A stretch of DNA of 11,259 nt from Eudoraea sp. (lineage in GTDB: Bacteria; Bacteroidota; Bacteroidia; Flavobacteriales; Flavobacteriaceae): contig JAHEBI010000038.1 of assembly GCA_024642325.1 (NCBI GenBank), forward strand, positions 1 through 11,259. The letters are read 5' to 3'. Positions 1-7,223 of this stretch are shown here, in pieces. The notes under the pieces are model-generated. The model made no database searches and was not told the origin of the DNA. It saw only the letters and a list, made by a program, of their open reading frames with translations. A program made the translations under genes and the position numbers. Position 1 is the first letter of the stretch. Each line of letters begins with the position of its first letter.

Positions 1-1038
1 TTCAAAATCGATCATTCCTGCACGCTGAAGATCCAACTGATCATAAAAAAGTATTCCCAAAACAGCAAAGCCACCAATCATAAGATATCTGGTAGGCATA
101 AGGACCAGCGAAACAAATCCGCTCATTTTTGCCGCTTCCTTTGGAGATTTGGTAGAAAGAATTTTCTGCATATCATAATTTGGAGCGGGTCCTGCAATAC
201 TTGCCAGAATTCCTTTAAATACCACCAGCATAAAAAACAATCCAAACAAAGTATAACCATCCGAGGCAATTTTTTCGTTTACTTCGGCTATCAGGCCTGT
301 CCAGTCAATATCCAGATTCCATCCAAAAAATGGGTCCATCCATGTCTCTGGAACATTCAGGGTATTGGTGCCCATTGCCTGCCAGGCTATAACTGCTATG
401 GCAATTGAGGAGATGGTCATTATAAAAAACTGGAGAAGATCTGCCCATACAATACCAGACATACCGCCGAGTACGGAATAAAAAACAGCAAAAAGCGTAA
501 AAATAGTACCATAGAAATGGGGTACATATTCAAGAGGCACATCAAATGGTATGTAAGCACTAACAATTTCCCAGGGAATAAATATCTCAACAAATTTACC
601 CAGGCCTATAAACCCATACGCGAGAAAGCCAAGGCAACTTATTATGGCAAAAGCGACAACAACGGTATGTGACAATCTGCCTCCTTTACCCTCGCCAAAT
701 CTGAATAAAATCCATTCAGCTCCTGTAGTGACATTGGAGCGCCTCAACCACGCGCTGAGATAAACCATCAGAAATATCTGATTGAATACCGGCCATAACC
801 AGGGTATCCAAATGCTTTTTAAGCCATATACAAAGGTTAGGGTAACCAGCCACATGGTTCCTGAGATATCAAACATCCCGGAGGCATTAGATAAACCAAG
901 CATATACCACGGTAAGGATTTCCCTCCCAGCAAATAATCATCTTTACTCTTCTGCGCCCTCTTGCGTAGCACCAGACCTATTAGTACTGTTGCCAAAAGG
1001 TATAATAGGATTATTACAATATCAATTCCCTGCAGCAT
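1..1038 (-). CDS. Sodium/solute symporter (SSS family), C-terminus cut by window edge
   Basis: The minus strand is open from an ATG at 1038 to base 1, giving 346 residues with no stop, so the C-terminal part lies outside the window. The protein is strongly hydrophobic, with apparent membrane segments near residues 5-25, 45-70, 76-98, 125-150, 176-196, 199-222, 263-288 and 306-335. After the first helix comes the typical SSS loop DDYLLGGKSLPW (33-44), and GGMSGIVWADLLQF (191-204) matches the family signature around helix 5-6. SSS proteins usually have 450-600 residues, so roughly two thirds is present. Family role: sodium-coupled uptake of sugars or other small solutes across the inner membrane. 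The gene is divergent from the AraC regulator and lies next to glycan genes, so a sugar released by those enzymes is the likely cargo (inference). The exact substrate cannot be read from the sequence. Confidence 0.93.
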   Translation of the reverse strand, partial: MLQGIDIVIILLYLLATVLIGLVLRKRAQKSKDDYLLGGKSLPWYMLGLSNASGMFDISGTMWLVTLTFVYGLKSIWIPWLWPVFNQIFLMVYLSAWLRRSNVTTGAEWILFRFGEGKGGRLSHTVVVAFAIISCLGFLAYGFIGLGKFVEIFIPWEIVSAYIPFDVPLEYVPHFYGTIFTLFAVFYSVLGGMSGIVWADLLQFFIMTISSIAIAVIAWQAMGTNTLNVPETWMDPFFGWNLDIDWTGLIAEVNEKIASDGYTLFGLFFMLVVFKGILASIAGPAPNYDMQKILSTKSPKEAAKMSGFVSLVLMPTRYLMIGGFAVLGILFYDQLDLQRAGMIDFE

Positions 1039-1138
1039 ATGTTAATCTGGCCTGTTAAAAAAGAATAAAACAAAAAAGTTAGAATTAGTAAAAATGTGCT
1101 CATTTTATTGAATATTTATAAAATTAGATAGCCTTCTT

Positions 1139-1175
1139 TTAACAAATTCTGTTTCAAATCTAAAATATTTGTTAA
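1139..1175. repeat. 9-bp perfect inverted repeat in the divergent spacer
   Basis: TTAACAAAT at 1139-1147 is the exact reverse complement of ATTTGTTAA at 1167-1175, with a 19-base spacer. It lies in the 198-bp region between the divergent symporter and AraC genes, so it could be an operator or regulator half-site pair. The region is very AT-rich, so chance is a real alternative. AraC proteins more often use direct than inverted repeats. Confidence 0.35.
1155..1162 (-). promoter_or_regulatory. Possible Bacteroidota -7 element for the symporter gene
   Basis: Read on the minus strand this is TAGATTTG, a full match to the Bacteroidota -7 consensus TAnnTTTG, about 115 bases upstream of the symporter ATG at 1038. 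It sits in the middle of the inverted repeat at 1139-1175. No TTG-type -33 element is found at the usual distance upstream (about 1180-1186), so the call is weak. Confidence 0.2.
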
Positions 1176-1236
1176 TATTGTTTTGGTATTATTTTATCAT
1201 ATGATTGAATTATAACAACAGATATAGTATTTATTA

Positions 1237-2115
1237 ATGGATATATTAAAACGGATACATCGTGAGATCACTCCACTTTCCAATGAAGACAGTTTTCTTG
1301 TTTTTGACAGAGTGAAGGATTTTTTTGATTATCCTGTACACTTCCACCCCGAATTAGAACTGAACTTTATTTCCAATGGAAAAGGAATACGCAGAATAGT
1401 AGGGGACAGCATGGAAGAAATCGAGGATCTTGAATTGGTATTGGTGGGTTCCAATCTTTTTCATGGATGGGAACAGCATCATTGTACGAACAAAAACATA
1501 CACGAAATAACGATTCAATTTCATAACGATCTCTTCAATTCGGCTTTTCTTGGACGTAGAATTATGAAACCGTTAAAGGATTTATTTGACAAATCTGCTC
1601 ATGGAATTCTTTTTTCTGAGGAGGTTACCCGCAATATGGTGCCTAGATTACTGAAGGTCTCAAAACTAGGAGGAATAGACTACTTTATAGAACTTTTTTC
1701 AATGCTATACGACCTTTCGACTTCAAGGAATCAAAGGTTGTTATCCACTACAACAATTAATCTGAAAAACTTTGAACACAATAATAAGCTTAAAACATTG
1801 TATGATCATGTCCAGGAGAATTATTCATCAAAAATGACCCTGCAGGAAGTGGCGGATATAATGAATATGAGCAGTGTTTCATTTAACAGATTTATAAAGA
1901 AGCGGACGGGTAAGACTTTTGTAGAGTATGTCAATGATATACGTATAGGTTATGCTTCCAAGTGGTTGATTGAAAAGGATTTGAGTATATCGGAAATTGC
2001 TTTTATGTGTGGATTTAATAGTATTGCCAATTTCAACCGGGTTTTCAGAAAGAGCAAAGGCAGCACGCCTACTGCTTACAGACAGGATTTTTCCGGAATT
2101 CGGCGAGTGTTGTAG
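1237..2115 (+). CDS. AraC-family transcriptional regulator with cupin sensor domain
   Basis: This 292-residue protein has the usual AraC two-domain layout. Residues about 20-100 form a cupin-like ligand-binding domain: YPVHFHPELELNFI (32-45) carries the His-containing first cupin motif, followed by a beta-rich stretch ending near LFHGWEQHH (74-82). Residues about 184-285 are the double helix-turn-helix domain, with MTLQEVADIMNMSSVSFNRF (200-219) as the first HTH and LSISEIAFMCGFNSIANFNR (249-268) as the second, ending in the characteristic TPTAYRQDF. The length is normal. Proteins of this type usually sense a sugar or metabolite in the cytoplasm and activate nearby catabolic genes. It is divergent from the symporter and 180 bp upstream of, and co-directional with, the oxidoreductase operon, so control of both is likely (inference). 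The ATG at 1237 is the first in-frame start that preserves the cupin. Confidence 0.93.
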   Translation: MDILKRIHREITPLSNEDSFLVFDRVKDFFDYPVHFHPELELNFISNGKGIRRIVGDSMEEIEDLELVLVGSNLFHGWEQHHCTNKNIHEITIQFHNDLFNSAFLGRRIMKPLKDLFDKSAHGILFSEEVTRNMVPRLLKVSKLGGIDYFIELFSMLYDLSTSRNQRLLSTTTINLKNFEHNNKLKTLYDHVQENYSSKMTLQEVADIMNMSSVSFNRFIKKRTGKTFVEYVNDIRIGYASKWLIEKDLSISEIAFMCGFNSIANFNRVFRKSKGSTPTAYRQDFSGIRRVL

Positions 2116-2157
2116 TTTTATGGAATAATCTGTTGCTTCCTGACAGCGCTTTTGATT

Positions 2158-2174
2158 ATTACACTTAAAGTAAT
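2158..2174. repeat. Short inverted repeat in the leader of the oxidoreductase operon
   Basis: ATTAC (2158-2162) and GTAAT (2170-2174) are inverted arms around a 7-base spacer, about 120 bp before the dehydrogenase ATG at 2296. It could be an operator. The short arms in AT-rich DNA make chance just as likely. The rest of the 180-bp spacer (2116-2295) shows no clear terminator for the regulator and no complete Bacteroidota promoter. Confidence 0.2.
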
Positions 2175-2295
2175 TTGTCAATTTCATGTACATTTCGAAC
2201 AAACAGTCCCGATGGCAAAATATTTGAAATAAATTATTGTAATTTAAACTTATTAATGCCTTTTTTGAAGGACTACAATTAATTAAATATAATCT

Positions 2296-4014
2296 ATGCA
2301 AATAAAAGAATCACCATCCGTCTATGATGCGATAATTGTTGGTTCCGGTGCCGGTGGCGGTATGTCGGCCAAAGTATTAGCCGATGCCGGCCTGAAAATA
2401 GCCATTGTTGAAGCCGGGCCATTTTTTGACCCGGCAGATCCGGAACAAATGACCCAGTTAAAATGGCCTTATGAATCGCCAAGGAGAGGGGCCAATAGTA
2501 CGAGAGACTTTGGTGAATTTGATATGGCATATGGTGGTTGGGAAATTGAAGGCGAACCTTATACGCGTGAAAAGGGGACAAAATTTGACTGGTACAGGTC
2601 CCATATGCTTGGAGGAAGAACCAATCACTGGGGAAGGATTTCACTTCGCTTTGGCCCGAATGATTTTAAACATAAAGATATTGATGGCCTTGGTGACAAT
2701 TGGCCTATAGGCTATGAGGATGTTAAACCCTATTACGATAAAGTAGACAAGCTTATAGGTGTCTTTGGCACCAATGAAGGCCTGCCTAATGATCCTGATG
2801 GGTTTTTTCTGCCACCACCAAAACCACGACTGCATGAGCTTGTTTATATAAAAGGCGCACGTAAGTCCAATATACCGGTTATTCCTTCAAGAATGTCTAT
2901 GCTCACAAAAAAAATAAACAACGATCGCGGGGTTTGTTTTTACTGTGGCCAATGTTCTCGTTCCTGTCAGGTTTATGCCGATTTTTCTGCGGGGTCCTGT
3001 TTAATTTTCCCTGCCCAGAAAAGTGGCGGCCAGGTAGATCTTTATGTGAATTCTGTGGTGAGGGAAGTAACAACAAATGAAGAAGGGAAAGCCACCGGTG
3101 TTTCCTATATCAGCAAAGATGACCGCAAAGAGTACAAACTAAAGGGCAAAGTAGTCGTTTTAGCTGCTTCGGCCTGTAGTTCTGCCCGTATTCTGCTCAA
3201 CTCAAAAAGCAAGCAGCATCCTAACGGCCTGGGCAACAGCAGTAATGTTGTGGGGAAGTATCTTCATGATTCTACCGGAAGCAGCAGGGCCGGATTTATC
3301 CCGGGATTGATGAATCGGAAAGTTTACAATGAAGACGGTGTAGGCGGAATGCATGTTTATACCCCATGGTGGTTGGATAATAAGAATCTGGACTTCCCCA
3401 GAGGTTATCATATTGAGGTTTGGGGAGGGATGGGCATGCCTAATTATGGCTTTGGATTTAACCCTAATGAATTCAATAAATTTTTTGGTTTACCAACAGG
3501 AGGCTATGGAGAAAGCCTGCGAAGTGACGTAAAAAAATATTACGGCTCCGTTCTTGGATTTGGAGGCAGAGGGGAAGCAGTTGCAAGAGAAGATAACTAT
3601 TGTGAAATAGACCCGACCACTGTTGATCAATTTGGAATCCCGGTACTGCGTTTTAATTATAAATGGTCAGATTTTGAAAGAAATCAGGCCCGGCATATGC
3701 AGGCTACATTTGAAGAACTCATACACAATATGGGGGGAGAAGTGCTGGGGGACACGCCATCTAAGGAAGAAGACTATGGCCTATTGGCTCCGGGCAGAAT
3801 TATTCATGAAGTAGGAACTACCAGAATGGGTAATGATCCGAAAAAGTCCGTGGTAAATAAATTTCAACAATTGCACGATGTCAACAATGTCTTTATAACA
3901 GACGCGGGCCCATTTGTTTCTCAGGGAGATAAAAACTGTACCTGGACCATCCTGGCCTTGTCATGGCGGGCATCCGACTACATTGTAGAGCAGTTAAAAC
4001 AGCAAAATATCTAA
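2296..4014 (+). CDS. GMC-type FAD-dependent sugar dehydrogenase, catalytic subunit
   Basis: This 572-residue flavoprotein belongs to the GMC oxidoreductase superfamily, in the branch with FAD glucose dehydrogenase and glucoside 3-dehydrogenase. The ADP-binding motif GSGAGGG lies at about residues 17-23, followed by IVEAGP at the end of the second strand. MLGGRTNHWG near 105-114 is the second conserved flavin-contact segment. The C-terminal GMC domain has HEVGTTRMG, with candidate active-site His504 and Asn547, and ends in the conserved helix after TWTILALSWRASD. A cysteine cluster (Cys214, 217, 220, 224 and 235) may bind an iron-sulfur centre, as in relatives that pass electrons onward instead of using oxygen. 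There is no signal peptide. The Tat-signal small subunit starts 3 bp downstream, so export as a pre-folded complex on the partner's signal is likely. The reaction is probably oxidation of a sugar hydroxyl to a ketone; the position and substrate are unproven. Confidence 0.92.
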   Translation: MQIKESPSVYDAIIVGSGAGGGMSAKVLADAGLKIAIVEAGPFFDPADPEQMTQLKWPYESPRRGANSTRDFGEFDMAYGGWEIEGEPYTREKGTKFDWYRSHMLGGRTNHWGRISLRFGPNDFKHKDIDGLGDNWPIGYEDVKPYYDKVDKLIGVFGTNEGLPNDPDGFFLPPPKPRLHELVYIKGARKSNIPVIPSRMSMLTKKINNDRGVCFYCGQCSRSCQVYADFSAGSCLIFPAQKSGGQVDLYVNSVVREVTTNEEGKATGVSYISKDDRKEYKLKGKVVVLAASACSSARILLNSKSKQHPNGLGNSSNVVGKYLHDSTGSSRAGFIPGLMNRKVYNEDGVGGMHVYTPWWLDNKNLDFPRGYHIEVWGGMGMPNYGFGFNPNEFNKFFGLPTGGYGESLRSDVKKYYGSVLGFGGRGEAVAREDNYCEIDPTTVDQFGIPVLRFNYKWSDFERNQARHMQATFEELIHNMGGEVLGDTPSKEEDYGLLAPGRIIHEVGTTRMGNDPKKSVVNKFQQLHDVNNVFITDAGPFVSQGDKNCTWTILALSWRASDYIVEQLKQQNI

Positions 4015-4017
4015 AAA

Positions 4018-4734
4018 ATGGATAGAAGGAAGAGTATTAAATCAATCTTACTGGGAACCGTTGCCGGCGGTCTGGTTGTTCATGGTTGTGCACCTGAATC
4101 GGAAAGTAAAGACGAATTGGCTGCGGTTAAGTCAGACGAAAATCATTTTGGCAGAACTCCGGAGGAGAAGGAACTTATTGCCAAATTAAATTCAGAGCAG
4201 TTTTTTAATGAACATGAATTAAGTACCATAGCGGTACTGAGTAATCTGATTTTGCCTCCAAATGACAAATTTGGGGGAGCTACAGATGCCGGTGTCGTTG
4301 AATTCATTGAATTTATGGCAAAAGACATCCCTGAATTACAGACTGACCTAAGGGGTGGGCTGATGTGGCTCGATCACAAAAGCAATACGGAATTTGGCGC
4401 TGAATTTAAAGCGGCTTCAGAAGAACAACAAAAACAAATTCTGGATTTAATTGCGTTCTATGATGCAGAAATTCCCAGGGATGAGCAACCGCTGGAGATT
4501 CAGTTTTTCTCTTTAATGCGAAATCTGACACTCACCGGATATTATACCTCAAAAATTGGCATTGAGGAACTGGGATACAAGGGAAATATGCCTAACGTCT
4601 GGGATGGTGTACCTGAGGATGTATTGCAACAGCACGGCTTGGCCTATGATGAGGAATGGCTCGCCAAATGCGTAGATCAGAGTAAACGCGGCATAATCGC
4701 GGAATGGGATGAAGAAGGAAATTTATTGACATAA
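4018..4734 (+). CDS. Tat-exported lipoprotein, gluconate 2-dehydrogenase subunit 3 family
   Basis: This 238-residue protein is the small partner subunit of the preceding dehydrogenase. The N-terminus has a twin-arginine motif (RRKSIK from residue 3), a hydrophobic stretch, and a lipobox-like VHGC with Cys24, which together indicate a Tat-exported, lipid-anchored protein. After an acidic, low-complexity linker (about 25-55), the conserved domain runs from about 66 to 225, with LSTIAVLSNLILPP at its start and LTGYYTSKIGIEELGYKGN and WDGVPEDVL near its end, as in this family. In the characterised FAD glucose dehydrogenase, the corresponding small subunit carries the signal-less flavoprotein through the Tat pathway. 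The 3-bp gap and gene order fit the same role here. The complexes usually also use a cytochrome c; none is encoded in this window, so the electron acceptor must lie elsewhere. Confidence 0.9.
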   Translation: MDRRKSIKSILLGTVAGGLVVHGCAPESESKDELAAVKSDENHFGRTPEEKELIAKLNSEQFFNEHELSTIAVLSNLILPPNDKFGGATDAGVVEFIEFMAKDIPELQTDLRGGLMWLDHKSNTEFGAEFKAASEEQQKQILDLIAFYDAEIPRDEQPLEIQFFSLMRNLTLTGYYTSKIGIEELGYKGNMPNVWDGVPEDVLQQHGLAYDEEWLAKCVDQSKRGIIAEWDEEGNLLT

Positions 4735-4749
4735 TTATAATTAAAAATC

Positions 4750-5589
4750 ATGAAGACGAAGAATTACTTTTCAATTTGGAGTATTGCAATTTTGTGCTGT
4801 ATGTTTAGCTCCTATCAGATTATTGCTCAGGAAGTTGGCCTGCAATTGTACAGCCTTAGAAACCAATTTAAAACCGATGTCACGGGTTCCCTTGATCTTA
4901 TACAGTCATGGGGAATTACCAAACTGGAAGGGGGTGGTACCTATGGCCTGCCCATGGAGGATTTTAAAAAAGAGATTGCAGACAGAAATCTGGAAATAGT
5001 CAGTGTTGGAGCTTCCTATGAAGATTTGCAGAAAAATGTGGATAAGGTCATTGAAAACGCAAAGGCATTCGGAGCCAATTTTGTGATGTGCGCCTGGATA
5101 GCCCATGAAGGCAACGATTTTGATTTTGCCAAAATTAAAGAAGCTACCGAGGTTTTTAATAAAGCCGGAGAGAGGCTGAAAAAAGAAGGTATAACCCTGG
5201 CATACCATGCTCATGGGTATGAATTCCGTCCTTATGAAAATGGCACCTTATTTGACTATATGGCAAAAAATGCCAACCATTTTGCTTTTGAGATGGATGT
5301 GTATTGGGTAAAACACGGTGGTGAAGATCCTCTGGCTCTTTTAAACCGCTACCCGGATAAATTTGTTTTGTTGCATTTAAAAGATATGGAACATGGAGTT
5401 AAGGGCAATAATACCGGTCATGAAGATGTGGAGACCAACGTGGTACTGGGGACAGGGCAGGTAGATATTGCTGGAGTGGTGAAACGATCCAAAGAGCTTG
5501 GTTTTGTGAAATATATGTTTATTGAAGATGAGTGTTCCAGGGTTGTAGAACAGGTGCCTCAAAGCCTTAAATTTCTTGGAAGCCTTTGA
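4750..5589 (+). CDS. Secreted xylose-isomerase-like TIM-barrel protein (sugar isomerase/epimerase or keto-glycoside-cleaving)
   Basis: This 279-residue protein has a classical signal peptide (residues 1 to about 26, ending SYQIIAQ) and then a single AP-endonuclease-2/xylose-isomerase-like TIM barrel starting EVGLQLYSLR. Likely metal ligands sit at the strand ends: Glu158 in YHAHGYEF, Asp183 in FEMDVYW, His209 in LHLKDM and Glu259 in FIEDE. That set is typical of the divalent-metal sugar isomerase and epimerase members. Most such proteins are cytoplasmic; the export signal here is notable and places it with the exported dehydrogenase. Related barrels act on 3-keto sugars and on 3-keto C-glycosides after an oxidation step, so processing the dehydrogenase product is the best guess (inference). 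The gene follows the small subunit by 15 bp, and its TGA overlaps the next start. Annotation pipelines would likely call it a sugar phosphate isomerase/epimerase, but a phosphorylated substrate is unlikely in the periplasm. Confidence 0.88.
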   Translation: MKTKNYFSIWSIAILCCMFSSYQIIAQEVGLQLYSLRNQFKTDVTGSLDLIQSWGITKLEGGGTYGLPMEDFKKEIADRNLEIVSVGASYEDLQKNVDKVIENAKAFGANFVMCAWIAHEGNDFDFAKIKEATEVFNKAGERLKKEGITLAYHAHGYEFRPYENGTLFDYMAKNANHFAFEMDVYWVKHGGEDPLALLNRYPDKFVLLHLKDMEHGVKGNNTGHEDVETNVVLGTGQVDIAGVVKRSKELGFVKYMFIEDECSRVVEQVPQSLKFLGSL

Positions 5590-7220
5590 GAATAGGTATT
5601 AGATTATTCCTTGCGTATTCTTTTTTATTCATTCTTACTTTTGGTGCCGGATGTAAGAATAAGGAAATTATAGATGAGACCCGGGGCAGGCCTAATATTA
5701 TCTGGTTGGTCGCGGAGGATCAATCGCCAGATTTTTTTCCAATGTATGGCGATAGCACTATATCCCTTCCTAATATAGAGTCACTATCACTGGATGGCGT
5801 TGTTTTTAACAACGCCTTTACACCAGTGCCGGTTTGCGCGCCTACAAGAAGTGCAATTATTACAGGGATGTACCCAACTACCCTGGGTACCCATAATATG
5901 CGTACCTATAATGCCTATTCCAGGGAAAATCAACCTGAGATAGGAATTCCCAGTTATTCGCCTGTAGTCCCTGACGGAGTTAAAATGTTTACCGAATACC
6001 TGCGTAAGGAAGGTTATTACTGTACAAATAACGCAAAAGAAGATTACAATTTTAAAGCACCGGAATCTGGGTGGGATGAAAGCAGTTCCAAAGCGCATTG
6101 GCGGAACAGGCCAAAAGAGGCACCTTTTTTTTCAGTTTTCAACTTTAACATTTGTCATGAATCAGGTATCTGGAATCAGGGAGAAGAAGAATTATTCGTT
6201 TCTCCGTATTCGGTAAGGGTGCCGCCGTATTTTCCCGACAATGATATTATTCGCCACGATCTAGCAGTTAATTACTCCAATTTAAAACGATTGGATGATC
6301 AACTGGGTGAAATAATTAAACAATTAAAGGAAGATGGTCTCTACGAAAACAGTATTATCTTCTTTTATGCGGATCATGGAGGTCCTTTCCCAAGGCACAA
6401 AAGAGCCTTGTATGATACAGGAATAAAATTTCCCTTGGTTATTAAATTTCAGGATAATACTATGAAGGGTACTGTTGATGACCGTCTTTTTAGTTTTATA
6501 GATTTCGCTCCAACCCTTCTATCATGGGCCGGAATCAGCCCTCCAAAGGTGATGCAGGGCAAAGCCCAGTTTGGCGTTTACAGAGACCGCAATGAAAGCA
6601 ATTATATTTTTGCATCATCAGACCGGTTTGATGAAATGTATGATAAATTGCGTGCCGTTCGCAGTAAGCGGTACAAGTACATCAGGAATTACAACACTAA
6701 CATCTCCAACGCCCTGGCGGTTAAGTACAGGGAACAAATGCCCATGATGCAAAATATGATGGCTTTGAAGGCTTCCGGAAAATTGGATTCAATTCCTTCT
6801 TTATGGTTCAGAACCCCCAAAGCAGAGGAAGAATTATATGATATTGAAAATGATCCTTTGGAACTGGTTAACCTCTCAGATAAAGCACAAATGCAGGATA
6901 CTTTAATACATTTACGAAAGGTCCTTGACAATTGGATTGAAGAAACCAACGACCTGGGCAGATATCCTGAAAAAGAATTGATTGAAATGTGGTTATCAGA
7001 TGGTGTGCAACCTAAATTGAAACCTCTTCAATTGGATGAAAAAGGGGATAAAATAAACCTGATTGCAAATAAATCAGATGCTACTATTATTTGGAAAAAA
7101 CCTGGAGATGTGAATTGGATGATTTTTAGCGAACCATTGGGTCGTAATATATCATTTGTTGCAAAAGCAGTCAGGATTGGCTATACAGACAGCGACGAAT
7201 TGGTGTATAGTTCAGATTAA
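5586..7220 (+). CDS. Lipoprotein sulfatase (S1 family, sulfamidase-like) with C-terminal accessory domain
   Basis: This 544-residue sulfatase begins at TTG (5586), which overlaps the upstream TGA by four bases (TTGA). No ATG occurs before residue 53, and the TTG start supplies a complete lipoprotein signal with FGAGC and Cys23. The formylglycine motif is CAPTR (Cys84 to Arg88). Probable metal-site residues are Glu44-Asp45 in AEDQSPD and Asp263-His264 in YADHGG; Lys151 and His191 occupy the usual active-site positions. RHKRALYDTGIKFPLVI (270-286) is typical of the heparan N-sulfatase-like branch. Residues about 475-540 resemble the small beta-sandwich found at the end of chitobiase-type enzymes (ATIIW... 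AKAVRIGY). The enzyme should hydrolyse sulfate from a sugar at the cell envelope, after formylglycine maturation by an enzyme not seen here. Whether it cleaves O- or N-sulfate cannot be told. It is last in its operon. Confidence 0.92.
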   Translation: MRIGIRLFLAYSFLFILTFGAGCKNKEIIDETRGRPNIIWLVAEDQSPDFFPMYGDSTISLPNIESLSLDGVVFNNAFTPVPVCAPTRSAIITGMYPTTLGTHNMRTYNAYSRENQPEIGIPSYSPVVPDGVKMFTEYLRKEGYYCTNNAKEDYNFKAPESGWDESSSKAHWRNRPKEAPFFSVFNFNICHESGIWNQGEEELFVSPYSVRVPPYFPDNDIIRHDLAVNYSNLKRLDDQLGEIIKQLKEDGLYENSIIFFYADHGGPFPRHKRALYDTGIKFPLVIKFQDNTMKGTVDDRLFSFIDFAPTLLSWAGISPPKVMQGKAQFGVYRDRNESNYIFASSDRFDEMYDKLRAVRSKRYKYIRNYNTNISNALAVKYREQMPMMQNMMALKASGKLDSIPSLWFRTPKAEEELYDIENDPLELVNLSDKAQMQDTLIHLRKVLDNWIEETNDLGRYPEKELIEMWLSDGVQPKLKPLQLDEKGDKINLIANKSDATIIWKKPGDVNWMIFSEPLGRNISFVAKAVRIGYTDSDELVYSSD

Positions 7221-7223
7221 CGT

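Noticed and set aside
2116..2295. Bacteroidota promoter for the oxidoreductase operon (TAATTTG at 2171-2177, TACATTTC at 2189-2196)
   Set aside because: Each departs from the TAnnTTTG consensus and neither has a TTG element at the right distance, so no promoter is called.
1879..2301. 140-codon open frame on the minus strand antisense to the end of the AraC gene
   Set aside because: It overlaps the conserved HTH-coding region, has no recognisable domain, and its composition looks like a reverse-strand shadow.
2294..2835. Two minus-strand open frames inside the dehydrogenase gene
   Set aside because: They lie fully antisense to the well-conserved FAD-binding domain and show no family motif or sensible signal.
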